Of a stretch of 64,000 nt of DNA, positions 48,378 through 59,400 are shown in pieces (position 1 is the first letter of the stretch; each line of letters begins with the position of its first letter). The notes beneath the pieces are model-generated. The model searched no databases. It saw nothing but the letters and a program-made list of their open reading frames with translations, and was not told the DNA's origin. Source of the DNA: Hemicordylus capensis (taxonomy: Eukaryota; Chordata; Lepidosauria; Squamata; Cordylidae). A program made the translations under genes and the position numbers. Location: the NCBI RefSeq assembly GCF_027244095.1, contig NC_069657.1:8070001-8134000 (forward strand). The letters are read 5' to 3'.

Positions 48378-49430
48378 ATTTATGCATTTATTTATTTAAC
48401 ACACTTCTGTACTGCCCAAAACTCACAGCTCTGGGAGGTTTACAACAAGCAACCAAAAAGTTAAAATATTAGTTAAAATAAATGACAACAAAAAAACTTA
48501 AAACAGTAGTTAAAACAAAATAAATGACATGGTAAAAGCTAAAATATTACAATTTTAAATTTTAAAACATTTTTAAATGATGATAAAACTGTTAAAACAA
48601 TATTTATTTTATTTTATTTGTTTACATTTATATCCCGCTGTTCCTCTAAGAAGCCCAGAGTGGTGTACTACATACTTAAGTTTCTCGTCACAACAACCCT
48701 GTGAAGTAGGTTAGGCTGAGAGAGAAGTGACTGGCCCAGAGTCACCCAGCAAGTCTCATGGCTGAATGGGGATTTGAACTCAGGTCTCCCCAGTCCTAGT
48801 CCAGCACTCTAACCACTGCACCACATTGGCTCTTTAAAATCTTGGGTGAATAGTTGTGTCTTTAAAGACTTCTTAAAAGTTGTCAGAGATGGGGAGGCTC
48901 TTATTTCAGCAGGGAGCGTGTTCCAAAGCTTTGGGGCAGCAGCGGAGAAGGCCCGTCCCTGAGTAGCCACCAAACGAACCGGTGGCAACTGCAGACGGAC
49001 CTCTCCTGATGATCTCAGTGGGCGGTGGGGTTCATGACGAAGAAGGCGTTCCCTTAAGTACCCAGGGCCCAAACTGTTTAGGGCTTTATAGGTTATAAAC
49101 AGCACCTTGTATTTTGCCCAGAAACCTATTGGCAGCCAGTGTAGATCTTTCAATACAGGGATAATATGGTCTCTCTGAGATGACCCAGAGACCAACCTGG
49201 CCATCGCATTATAAACCAGCTGTAGTTTCTGGACTATACACAAGGGTAGCCCCACATAGAGTGCGTTCCAGTAATCCAGTCTGGAGGTTACCAGCAGATG
49301 TACCAGTGTTCAGAGGTCGTTTATCTCAAGAAACAGTCACAGCTGGCTTATCAGCCAAAGCTGATAGAAGGCACCTCTGGCCATCGCCTCAACCTGGGAG
49401 ACCAGGGAGAGGCTCGGATCCAGAAGTAAC
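48378..49430 (-). mobile_element. L2 LINE fragment nested in pogo-like element
   Basis: The minus frame from 49255 reads MGLPLCIVQKLQLVYNAMAR, LHWLPIGFWAKYKVLFITYK, ALNSLGPGYLRERLLRHEPH and AFSAAAPKLWNTLPAEIRAS, the complete C-terminal end of L2 ORF2. The 3'UTR continues to about 48378 with CTGTACTGCCCAAAACTCAC and (TTTA). A type B SINE interrupts it. Confidence 0.92.
48602..48834 (-). mobile_element. tRNA-derived SINE, type B, nested in L2
   Basis: TTACATTTATATCCCGCTGT, CAACAACCCTGTGAAGTAGG, GATTTGAACTCAGGTCTCCC and CTAACCACTGCACCACATTG. The L2 at 61.2 kb shows the uninterrupted sequence (ACAATATTTAATTAAAGGCC). Confidence 0.85.
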
Positions 49431-49994
49431 CAGAGAACGGCACCCTCGGGGTTCCATTCTCACCATTCGGAAATTTGCGGGGGTTCTATTCTGGTTTCAT
49501 TATTCGGAAATCACAAATAAAGAAACCATGAATAATTAACTCTATGCGAATCTGGAAGTAAGGCTCCTGCACATTTTGTTTTTTGTTTTGCCCCAAATCA
49601 CAAAAACCGTGGGAGGGAAGCAGAAATAAAAGCAGTACACCAGCACAGTGCCTTACGTTACAGCTCTCCAGCAATGCCCCACCCAGTCAATCGTGGGGGG
49701 CGTGGGGAAGCAATGCCCACCTCCAAATCAGCCCCTTTTTTGCTGATTTTCACAGGCTTTTTTCTTTCTTTCTGTTTCTTGTAAACATGAGCCACAAAAT
49801 GACTCTGCGCTGCCTCCAGACAGGAAATGCCACTGGAAGTGACACCAGAAGTCACTTCCAGTGCCCAGGAACTGTGGATAGGTGAAAATTGCCTGTTTTT
49901 AATACCCTGGATAATGAAACTGGGTCTATAAGACCCATCTACGGATACGTGAAAATGCAATTGCTGAAATCATGGATAACAAGGGCCACCTGTA

Positions 49995-50314
49995 TCTAGC
50001 CCTAATAACAAAGTACACAATAACCACATATAGCGTATGTGAGTGATTAATTTATTATAACTATTGTTTTTAAATGTGCATAATGAAAATATTGGAAACT
50101 TTATACAATTCATCTGGAAGGCCATCTCTTCCAAGGGCTTTATCATGGTTTGCCGAAAATTTACTTCCTGAATTCATGGCAGAGTGCATATGAACCCAGG
50201 ATTTTCTGGGTCACATACTTAGCCACTATGCTAAATGACTCTACAGTTCTTGCCTTCCTGTCCTCTTGCCCATTTACCTTCCCTACATCCCACTCTGTTG
50301 TAAGCTTATAAGCA

Positions 50315-50382
<68 letters not shown>

Positions 50383-50812
50383 AAACAAAAGGGGGGAAAG
50401 CACAAGCACATAAATGTATAATAAAGTATACATCATACACGACACTTCCTCTCCCCTGATATGATCCAGGTTGTAGCTAGATCATATACAGTTCCAACAA
50501 CTCATCCCAAACATCCTCATATGTTTCCAGATTTCTGCATTGGTACTACATTGAATGGTTTCCTCATTGGTACTACTTTGAATGCTTTTAACTTTTGCCA
50601 GAAAGCATGTATTTAACCTGCTCAGCCCTAAGAAAGGACCCGTAGTATCTATCACACAGGACACCACAAGATACCAGCCAAGAGTAGAACATTCCAGGCA
50701 CTCAGGCACTAGATCATCTCTATACACATAAGGACTAGAAACTTGATGAGTTCATCATTGCAGGTACCACACTCCATTCATGGAGAGTGAAATGTAACCG
50801 AGATTTTGAGCA
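49995..50812. other. Unassigned stretch with (GA)n
   Basis: The (GA)n run at 50319-50380 is the only clear structure. No coding or repeat family was recognised. Confidence 0.45.
50319..50380. repeat. (GA)n microsatellite
   Basis: About 31 uninterrupted GA units. Confidence 0.97.
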
Positions 50813-51108
50813 CAGTGTCGCAGGGAGGGGAGCAGCAACTAGGAGCTTTAAGAAAGAGGGGAGCAGGTCCTTACCTGCATGCGTGGGTGCCATTTGCATG
50901 GCTAGCATGGTTTTGTTGACCACGCAGATGGTGCCCATGCATGTGCAGATACCATGTACAGACACCATGTACATGCTGGTGCCATGCGTGCATATTTGGA
51001 ACGTGCACTGCCCCAGCAGGAAGCGGCATGGGACTGCGGAGAGCGGGTAAGGACCTGTCCTCTTCTTTCTTAAAGCTCCTGCTCACTGCTCCCCACCTTG
51101 CGGCACTG
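50813..51108. mobile_element. MITE with about 60-bp terminal inverted repeats
   Basis: CAGTGTCGCAGGGAGGGGAG, GGAGCTTTAAGAAAGAGGGG and CAGGTCCTTACCTGC on the left are inverted on the right (GCGGGTAAGGACCTGTCCTC, CTTTCTTAAAGCTCC, CACCTTGCGGCACTG). The centre has repeated CCATG/CATGTAC words. CAG..CTG ends suggest hAT, but I find no 8-bp duplication. Confidence 0.8.
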
Positions 51109-51198
51109 AACTAGTTCGGACCTCGTCCAAACTGGTTTGACATCGAACCTGAGCTCGAACACGTGGAGTAGATTATGGCCATGTTTGGACCAGGGAAC

Positions 51199-51717
51199 CA
51201 TGGGTGTAGCGTCCCTTGGACAAGCAGGGACAAAAGTACCTGGGCCCAGAGTGTCAGGGGGCCCCCCAAGGGCCCCCAAGCTGACCACCCCTGCCCTCCA
51301 CCCCTCCACCCTTGCCCAGCCATCTCTGCCCTTGCCTCACTACTGCTTCTTATCTTTGTCCCCATGCAGTGGCAGGCACTGTGGCTGGGCCAGGTCTCTC
51401 TGGCCAGCCTGCATGCCTCGCTTTCTCTCTCTTGCTGGCCGGCCAGACTGCAGACCTGCGCGGTTTGACTATGGAAGCCGCATGCCCATGATGACATTCG
51501 TTGGGTACAATGGTCATACAATCAGTGTGGCACAGCTGCTCCAACAGGCAACTGCATTCTCTCCTTACAGCAGGGCAAGGGTAGAGGGGGCAGATGTTTG
51601 TTGTCCCCCTCCGTGTGTCTGATATCAGATGCAGGGTGTGTGGCTTGGGGTACACATGATGGGGGGGCCCTACAAAGATTTTGTCCCTGGGCCCCCAGGG
51701 GTCTCACTATGCCCCTG
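51199..51717. mobile_element. hAT-like element with 8-bp duplication
   Basis: Ends CATGGGTGTAGCGTCCC and TCTCACTATGCCCCTG are imperfectly inverted. CAGGGAAC (51191-51198) and CAGGGAAG (51718-51725) match at seven of eight bases. It carries a GTCTGATATCAGATGCAGGG palindrome and CTGGGCCCCCAGGG near the right end. Frames across it (for example 51137-51622) have no transposase features. Confidence 0.75.
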
Positions 51718-51725
51718 CAGGGAAG

Positions 51726-52379
51726 TGATCTCTTTCGGTTGGTCAGTGTGTGTGTGTGAAGAAGAGAGGGATATGACCAAAATCCACTTGCAAATTTGCA
51801 CAGGTTTCCAGCCACATAATATGAAATGTGTGTACATGATAGATAAAACCTATTCTTGCATATGAGAACGTTGCAGCCCAACCAGGAAATAGCCTAATCC
51901 AATTTTGTTTCCAATTACAAACAAAAAATTGGATTAGTGTGTGAGCGGAGATCTTTTGTGTCACTCCCTCCAACCCACCCCCTGTCCGCTGCTAACAAAC
52001 CCCCTGAAAATGGGAGTGGCGTAAAGCAACTCAGGCTGCTGGGTTGATCAGAAAAAATACATTAGCAGAAGATCAAACAAGGGTAATAAATCTCTTGCTG
52101 CAGCCCCCTCATTATGCTGGATAATTTGAAATTGCCTCTTGGGCATTAAACAGTTCATTATTTTTGTGGGGGAAGGGGATGAAGGAAGCAAACACATACG
52201 GGGACAGAAGAGAGAGCAGTTGTTTTAATTGATATTTAAACCCTGACAAATTGATACAACAAACTGCAGCCGGGTGAACAATCAATTGGACTCCACAGGC
52301 AGCGGCGGCAGCGGTAGCAACAAGCAAAAGAATCTGAGTTGTACTTTGGGTTCCTAAGCATCAGGAAATAGCCTAGAGT
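51726..52379. other. Unassigned non-coding stretch
   Basis: GTGTGTGTGTGTG at 51748-51758 is the only simple repeat. Otherwise this is unique-looking sequence with no gene. Confidence 0.4.
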
Positions 52380-52475
52380 GGAATTTCCCAACTTTGGGTC
52401 CCCAGATGTTGGACTACAGTTCCTATCATCCCCAGCCACCCTGGCAATATCTGGGCCCCAAGGTTGGGAATTGGC
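52380..52475. mobile_element. Palindromic MITE, shortened
   Basis: GTGGAATTTCCCAACTTTGG and CCCAAGGTTGGGAATTGGC are opposed around CCCCAGCCACCCTGG. The right inner arm is partly deleted. Confidence 0.65.
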
Positions 52476-52855
52476 GAGATAGCCTGGGCACAGTTACCCC
52501 TGGTAACCTCCAGGATTGACTACTACAATGTGGTATTTGTGGGGCTGCTTTTGAAGACTATCGAGAAACTGCAGAGTTCACAACACAGCCACTTGGCCTC
52601 TAGTTTGGAACATTTCCCTATGGCAAGAGTCAGCAGCCTTTTAGAAATGATGTGCTAAGTCTTCAGGGGTGGTTCAAGGAGGGCTGCCATTTGAAGAGGA
52701 ACTGGCATTCCCACCCTACTAGCCTGGCACCTGCATCTGCTGAGCTGCAGCACTGCCCCACCACCCCACATTACTGGCCACATCATTGGGCACAGCCCCA
52801 GGTTGCGGGCTGCTGCCTCTCTTCCCGGTGGCATTCAGCATTCTTCTCCAGCTTG
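52476..52855. other. Unassigned; possible short L2-type scrap
   Basis: GGTAACCTCCAGGATTGACT with GGGGCTGCTTTTGAAGACTA resembles the L2-type SRLDYYN-VGLLLKTIEKLQ stretch on the plus strand (52500-52580). The rest is unassigned. Confidence 0.45.
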
Positions 52856-53091
52856 TATTATTATTATTATTATTATTATTACATGTATATCCTGCTCTTC
52901 CTCCAAGGAGCCCAGAGCGGTGTGCTACTTACTTAAGTTTCTCTTTCACAACAACCCTGTGAAGTAGGCTAGGCTGAGAGAGAAGTGACTGGCCCAGAGT
53001 CACCCAGCTAGCATTATGGCTGAATGGGGATTTGAACTCGGGTCTCCCCGGTCCTAGTCCAGCACTCTAACCACTACACCACGCTGGCTCT
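52856..53091 (-). mobile_element. tRNA-derived SINE, type B
   Basis: (TTA)n, TATCCTGCTCTTCCTCCAAG, CAACAACCCTGTGAAGTAGG, GATTTGAACTCGGGTCTCCC and CACTACACCACGCTGGCTCT. Confidence 0.85.
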
Positions 53092-53094
53092 CAC

Positions 53095-53141
53095 TAAGTA
53101 TTAAGTATTAAGTATTAAGTATTAAGTATTAAGTATTAAGC
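53095..53141. repeat. 7-bp tandem repeat (TATTAAG)n
   Basis: About six and a half consecutive TATTAAG units. Confidence 0.95.
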
Positions 53142-53248
53142 ATTGCCTGCTGGTCTTTCTGCCTATTCTTAAGCACATTTTTGAGCTTTGTCTCCATTTC
53201 AGGAGCAGACAAAGCACAGAAGTTAGTTGCTGAAGTGGGGTGGGTGGG

Positions 53249-53296
<48 letters not shown>
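53249..53296. repeat. (GA)n microsatellite
   Basis: About 23 GA units after a G run. Confidence 0.95.
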
Positions 53297-53438
53297 ATGC
53301 AAGGCAGCCACTATGATTGTCTGCTGCCTCTCTCCAGCAGGCAGCAGACATCTAGGATCAACGGAGGAGGTCTCTCCGGCTATGCTGACTGGATGGCTCT
53401 CTTTTGCATGTGCATGTTCATTTTGTACAAGCATGTGC

Positions 53439-53439
<1 letters not shown>

Positions 53440-53495
<56 letters not shown>
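53440..53495. repeat. (GA)n microsatellite
   Basis: About 27 GA units, immediately left of the hAT element at 53508. Confidence 0.95.
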
Positions 53496-53497
<2 letters not shown>

Positions 53498-53507
53498 AGC
53501 CGACACA

Positions 53508-54014
53508 CAGAGGCATATCTAGGGAAAATAGCGCCTAGGACAAGAACTGAAATTGCGCCCCCTGTCCAAACATCTGACACCCATCTTTCAGATAACTTTA
53601 CCATAATATCAGCTCAAAAATACAAGTAAAGCTCGTTAATCTTTTAATATTTCAAAAACTATTTAGCAGTGGATGTAGCCAGTCCAAAAAATGCTCGAAA
53701 ACTTCAAATTTCAGTATGCTGGGGCTCATGAAATACCCAAATACTATGTGGAGGTGTACTTGGAAAACTAAACAGAAGTGCCTGTCTAATTCTCTACTAT
53801 TCATTGAAGCATCACTATTACATAAGTTTTAAAAATAAATTGAGAATTTGACTTTTCCCAGATACTAGGGCCTTGCCGAGGCCATTTGAGCATGCGTGGT
53901 GGCCATTTTGTTTTCAGTGGCCATTAAAAAAAAGATTCATTTTAATAAATAGCACCCCCTTCAAGTGGCACCCAGGGCACATGCCCTGCCTGCCCTACCC
54001 TAGATACGCCCCTG
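53508..54014. mobile_element. hAT-like element with perfect 8-bp duplication
   Basis: Ends CAGAGGCATATCTAGGG and CCCTAGATACGCCCCTG are inverted; CCGACACA lies on both sides (53500-53507, 54015-54022). The interior is closely related to 57015-58046 (GCGCCCCCTGTCCAAACATC, ATATTTCAAAAACTATTTAG). It is non-autonomous. Confidence 0.93.
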
Positions 54015-54022
54015 CCGACACA

Positions 54023-55286
54023 GCCAGAGAGACCTCCTCTGCCAATCCTGGATGTCCACTGCCTGATACAGCAAGCGGTTTCCTTCCATCCAGGGGCAGG
54101 CAGCGGGCATTGTAACAGGTGGTCTTCCTAGCAGTGTGAAGGCCACTCATGTGCCGCTTTTGGCACATGAGCTATAGGTTGCTGACACTTGCATTAAGGT
54201 TTACAGAACTGCACAGGCTCCGGTTCTGTTTCTGAGCACAATTCCATGTGCGGTGTGCTGACCTTCAATGTCCCACACAGCTTGGGACCTTGGGTATCTG
54301 AAAGAACAGTGACTCTCACATTAAATCCTTCATGCACTGAAATCTGCTTTGATAGGATCGCCAACTCTTGACTGACAGCTATTCGGGATGATCTCCAGGA
54401 AGCTTTTAACATCTGGGTTTTTGTTTGCATCTCCTCCGGAATGGAGGGGTTGCATTCACATATTGGCTAAATTTACCCCAAAGTCCCTGTGAGCTATTGG
54501 AGAGCACTTCACACACAGTTCGAATTTTTCGTTTTCATACTGGGGCTAAAAAAATTCCACTCTTTGCATTGGTTTGAGGGGGCAGCTTCGAACTCACAGT
54601 AAAGCCTTGCAGAAAACCGGTAAAGTGGGAATGCTCTCTCTGGGAAAACTCCAGAGGCCCTTCTCCAGCTGGTGATCAGATGGGTGGCAATCGATGAGAG
54701 AGCAACCAATTAATGCTCATATTTTACAGGTGAGGAACTCTGAGGACAAGAGAGAAGCAATTAGCACAAAGCCAGTCATGACAGAGAACTGTGCTTTCCC
54801 CTTGTGATTCTACTGATGGTTGTTCAGCTCCAGGGAGTCAGAAAGCCTTGATGATCTCCTGCAAACCACCCAGAGATCTACCAGCAGAACTTGCTCTACC
54901 TGTTTCTGGAGTAGAACGCACTTGTTAGAAGGACCAGAGTGAAAACAGTGTCACATGTTTGCTCACAGAGTGATGCTGCTCCTAACATTTGTGGCTGATA
55001 ACACAACCCCTGGTGTCTCCAGGTGGGTGGGAGTTCTGAGACACCCTGGCAAAGTGAGGGGAAGATTTCTCTCCTGCTCTGTTTTGATAGCACATCTATC
55101 AGCTTGTTTTTCTCCAAAATCATCTTAGTGGGGATATAGCAGGAAGGGGAGGCAGAATCTGGACCCTTGCAAAGCTTCACAACAGATCTTGATCTCTCCA
55201 CTTAGGGCCCAGCCTTGTTGTGGTTTCCTTCCAGAGTCTGAAAGAGGCCACCTTGAAGGTTGTTATTGCTAGCTATTCAGGGTCAC
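54023..55286. other. Unassigned; one MIR-like scrap
   Basis: GCTCATATTTTACAGGTGAG with CTCTGAGGACAAG at 54713-54760 resembles a minus-strand MIR core. The rest shows no repeat family; the 101-codon minus frame at 54896-55201 has no domain. Confidence 0.45.
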
Positions 55287-56030
55287 ACAGGCAAGAGGTG
55301 AGGGCATGCCCTCTCTCCTGCTGTTGCTACCCTGGAACTGGCATTTAGAGGCATCTTGCCTTTTAGGCTGGAGGTGCCTTTGGCCACCAGCTTAGTAGCC
55401 ATTGACAGAGACCCTCCATGAATTTATCTAAGCCCTTCTTAAAGCCATCCAGGCAGCTGGCTGTCACCACATCTTGTGGCAGAGAATTTCAATTATGCAT
55501 TGTGTGGAAATGTACTTCCTTTTGTTGGCCCCACATTTCTTGGCAATCAGTTTCATGGGATGACCCCTGATTCTAGTTTTAAGTGAGAGGGAGAAAAATT
55601 TCTCTCTTTCAACTTTCTCCACACCATGCATGGTTTTATAGATCTCTGTCATGTCTCCCCTCAGTCGTTTCCCCCCTCTAAAGTAAAAAGCCCTAGGTGT
55701 TGTAGCCTTGCCTCATAAGGAAGGTGCTCCAGGCCCCTGATCATTTTGGTTGCCCTCTTCTGCACCTTTTCCAGTTCTACAATATCCTCCTGAAGGTATG
55801 GTGACCAGGACTATAGGCAGTACTCTAAATGTGGCCACACCATAGATTTGTATAAGGGCATTATGATATTAGCATTTTTATTTTCAATCAATTTCCTAAT
55901 GATTCCAAATGTGGAATTTGCCTTTTTCATAGCTGCCACACACTGGGTTGACACTGTCAATGAGTTGTCCACCACGATCCCAAGATCTCTCTCCTGGTCA
56001 GTCATGGACAGCTCAGACTCTAACAGCGTA

Positions 56031-56251
56031 CAGGTGGCCCTCATTTTCCGTGGGGTTTCTGTTCTTGACTAGAACCGTGGATAAAGAAATGGGACCTTGG
56101 AAGTCATTTCCAACCAATTAGGAACGAATTTCCTAGGCAGGTAAATTTCAAGTATCTTTTGATCCACGGATAACGAGGTCAGGTGTACATGGCCTGACTG
56201 TGATTATGCAAAACCATGGGTGCCGGGTCCACAGATAACGAGGGCCACCTG
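56031..56251. mobile_element. pogo/Tigger-like MITE nested in CR1
   Basis: Ends CAGGTGGCCCTCATTTTCCG and ACGAGGGCCACCTG are inverted and flanked by TA. Its ends match those at 48358 and 49992. Confidence 0.85.
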
Positions 56252-57014
56252 TATATGTGAAATTGTGGGTTTTTCATCCCAATGTGCATCACTTGACACT
56301 TGCCAATATTGAATCACATTTGCATTTTGTTACCTAGTCCTCCTGTTTGGAGAAATCCTTTTGGAGCTCCTCACAATATTTTGGATTTCAAGACCTTAAA
56401 TAGTTTACAGTCATCTGAAGATTTGGCCACTTCACTACTTAGCCCAACTTCTTGATCATTTATGAACAAGTTAAAGAGTACTGGTCCCAGTACAGATCCC
56501 TGGTGGACCCCACTTCTTAATTCCCTCCATTGTGAAAATTGTCCCTACCCTCTATTTCCTGTCCTGCAACCAGTTACTGATCCACACATCAACCTTTCCC
56601 CTTATCCCATGACTGCCAAATTTACTCAAGAGCCTTTGGTGAGGAACTTTGTCCAAAGCTTTTTGGAAGTCCAAGTATACTATGTCAACTGGATCATCTT
56701 TATCCACATACTTGTTGACACTCTCAAAGAACTCCAAAAGGTTGGTGAGGCAAGAAGCCAGGGCCTGTTCTTCTATATGCTAAAAAATATATATATCTCT
56801 GAGAATGCTTTCCATCAATTTACCCAGCACAGATGTTAAGTTAATCGGGCTGTGATTTCCAGGATCCCCCCTGGATCTCTTTTTGAAAATTGGAGTTACA
56901 TTAGCTACTTTCCAGTCTTCTGGTACAGAGCCTGATTGTAGGGATAAGTTACATGTTTTTGCAAACAGCTCAGCAATTTCACATTTGAGTTCTTTAAGAA
57001 CTCTCAGTTGGATG

Positions 57015-58046
57015 CAGAAGCGTATCTAGGGAAAATAGTGCCTAGGGCAAGCACTGAAATTGCGCCCCCTGTCCAAACATCTGACACCCATCTTTCAGAT
57101 AACCTTACCATAACATCAGCTGAAAGATACAAGTCAAGCTAGTTAAACATTTAATATTTCAAAAACTATTTAGCAGTGGACGTAGCTAGACCCAAAAATG
57201 CTGGAAAACTACAAATTTATACTGGGGCTCTGAAATACTCAAATACTATGTGGAGGTGTACTTGCAAAACTAAACAGAAGTGCCTGTCTAATTCTCTACT
57301 ATGCATTGTAGCATCACTATTACATAGGTTTTAAAAATAAATGGAGAATTTGACTTTTCCCAAATACTCTGAAAATAATTAAAGGATATGCAGAGTAAAC
57401 TGTGTCACTGCTTGGAATATATTCTAGTCTTTCAGAAAGACAGTTAAAATGAGAGAAAGAGAGCAAGAAACTCCCAGTGGGCCTTAATACTAAGGATTTC
57501 ACATTGATTCAGACAAACTCACCATTAATAGCCATATTATTAAGACATCACATTTAACTCACTTATCTTAAGAAGCAAAGTAAGAGCAAATGAATACAAC
57601 CCTAGCTCATAAGGTTCAGCTCAGTATTCAAAAGCCCTGATTCTCTGTACATAGTGCCAAATTGAATATGTGTACAGTGACATTTTTTTTACCTGTAGCC
57701 CCTTTGGGGGGCTTCCTAAAGGCCATGGGGGGTCTGAAAAGGTCCCCCCTCTCCCCGCTGGCCTCTAGGGCCTCGTAGGGACCATTTGAGCATGTGTAGT
57801 GGCCATTTAAAAAAATAACTCTTTTCTTTTTAAAAAATGGCCGCTGAAAACAAAATGGCTGCCACACATGCTCAAATGGCCTCTGCAAGACCTGGCATGG
57901 CCTAGGGCCTCACAGAGGCCATTTGAGCATGCGTGGTGGCCATTTTGTTTTCGGTGGCCATTTAAAAATAAAAATAAAAATGGTGCCCCCCTTCAAGTCG
58001 CGCCCGGGGCACGTGCCCTGCCTGCTCCACCCTAGATACGCCCCTG
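57015..58046. mobile_element. hAT-like element, 1.03 kb, nested in CR1
   Basis: Ends CAGAAGCGTATCTAGGG and CCCTAGATACGCCCCTG are inverted; GTTGGATG is duplicated exactly (57007-57014, 58047-58054). The interior has an extra inverted block around CTCAAATGGCC/GGCCATTTGAG (57780-57930). It is the longest hAT copy here, but no transposase is visible. Confidence 0.94.
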
Positions 58047-58534
58047 GTTGGATGCCATCTGGCCCTAGTAATTTGTTAATTTTTTCAGACAGTTTAGATC
58101 GTAATCTCATCACCTCTGACTCAGTTCATTAGCCTTTGTCCCTGAGAAGCTCGGTTCAGACACAGGTCAGGATATGCTCAGTATTCTCTGCCTGAAGACA
58201 GATGCAAATAACCCATTTAACTTCTCTGCTATCTACATATCCTCCTAAATAATCCCTTTCACTCCTTCATCATCTAACCACTTCCCTGGCAGGTTTCCTG
58301 CTTCTGATATATTTTTAAAAGTTTTTGTTATTCCCCTTGATGCTTTTAGTGAAATGTTCCTCAAACTCTCTTTTCACCTCCCTTATTGTTTCCTTGCATT
58401 TCTTTTGCCAGAGTTTGTGTTCCTTTCTGTTATCTTAATTTGGGCAGGACTTCCAAGGAATTATTCTTCTCCTTTATAGCTTCCATGACTTTACTTGTTA
58501 GACATTCTGGCATCCTCCCAGACTTGGTGGTACC

Positions 58535-58915
58535 CAGGTGCAGAGCCCGCCAGTGCCTCGTGTGTGGCCGCGGCCCCACTCACCCCACCCCCCTGCATCT
58601 GACGTCAGACGTGGGGTGTGTGGTCTGGCTCCTGAATGGAGCTGTGTGGCTCCGTTCGGGAGCGCCGGCCATTTAACTCCTGAAGGGGCCGTGCAGCCCC
58701 TTCGGGAGCTAGACTGGGGCTCGCTCTATGTTCACGGCGCAGCCAGGAGCAGCTCTTCCCTGCCTTAGCAGCTCTTCCCTGCTCTCAGGAGCTAAACCAG
58801 CACCCCTGCGTCTGACATCAGACATGGGAGCATGTCTGGGCTGCGAGGCGTGGCCCCTGATTAGGTGCAGCCTGGGTTCTTTGAACCCGTTTGCCCAATG
58901 GTGGCTCCGCCCCTA
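58535..58915. mobile_element. hAT-like element (GGAGCC ends), nested in CR1
   Basis: GTGGTACC is duplicated exactly (58527-58534, 58916-58923). The right end ATGGTGGCTCCGCCCCTA is the complement of the left end of 40147-40561. Two CTGACRTCAG palindromes and GGGAGCTA blocks lie inside. Confidence 0.92.
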
Positions 58916-59400
58916 GTGGTACCTTTCCTCCTTTCTGGTATACATTCTGCCTGGGCTTCAATTGTTGTAGTTTTAAATAAACGCCATGCATTTTGGAGCG
59001 AAGTGACTCTCTCGATTTTCCCTTTCAGTGTTCTTTCCATCAAACGCCTTATTTTAGAGAAGTTTCCTCGTCTGAATCTCAAAGGGTCTGTGTTAGACTT
59101 CCTTAGCGATTCTCTCCTCGCATATATACTGAATTTGATCACACTGTGAAACTGTTCCCTAAAAGTTCCATGACACTGACATCTTGTACCAGGTCTGTGC
59201 ACCATTCAGGATTAAGTCCAAGGTTGCTTTCGCTCTGGTTGGTTCTATGACCAACTGTTCTAGGACACAGTCGTTCAGAGTATCTAGAAATTTGGCCTTG
59301 TTGTCCTTACTTGAATGTGAATTTACTATGTGTGGGTAATTAAAGCCACCCATTGCCACAGCTCCCGCTTTAATGCCTCCCTGATTTCCTTCTGCAACTC

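Larger units (their letters stand above)
48358..49992. mobile_element. pogo/Tigger-like DNA element split by an L2
   Basis: Ends CAGGAGGCCCTTGTTAT and ATAACAAGGGCCACCTG are inverted and flanked by TA on both sides (48356-48357, 49993-49994), as in Tc1/mariner-pogo elements. After the first 20 bases an L2 (to about 49430) intervenes. The remainder, 49431-49992, carries GTTCCATTCTCACCATTCGG and CATAAATAAAG-type blocks. No transposase frame. Confidence 0.75.
55287..59400 (-). mobile_element. Long CR1 LINE, split by three DNA elements
   Basis: Minus strand, 5' to 3': endonuclease remnant MGGFNYPHI and VIEPTRAKATLDLIL (59359-59159), linker (RRMER-type, 59205-58980), reverse transcriptase with VDIVYLDFQKALDKVPHQRL (56737-56552), later RT remnants, the C-terminal TEIYKTMHGVEKVEREKFF (55652-55464) and 3'UTR to about 55287. 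Net CR1 length is about 2.5 kb. The pogo-like element 56031-56251 and hAT elements 57015-58046 and 58535-58915 sit inside. Many stops; inactive. The octamer tail is deleted. Confidence 0.92.

Noticed and set aside
51137-51622. 161-codon plus frame
   Set aside because: It lies across a hAT element and has no transposase or other domain.
53181-53629. Frames rich in RE/SL repeats around 53.2-53.6 kb
   Set aside because: They are translations of (GA)n microsatellites.
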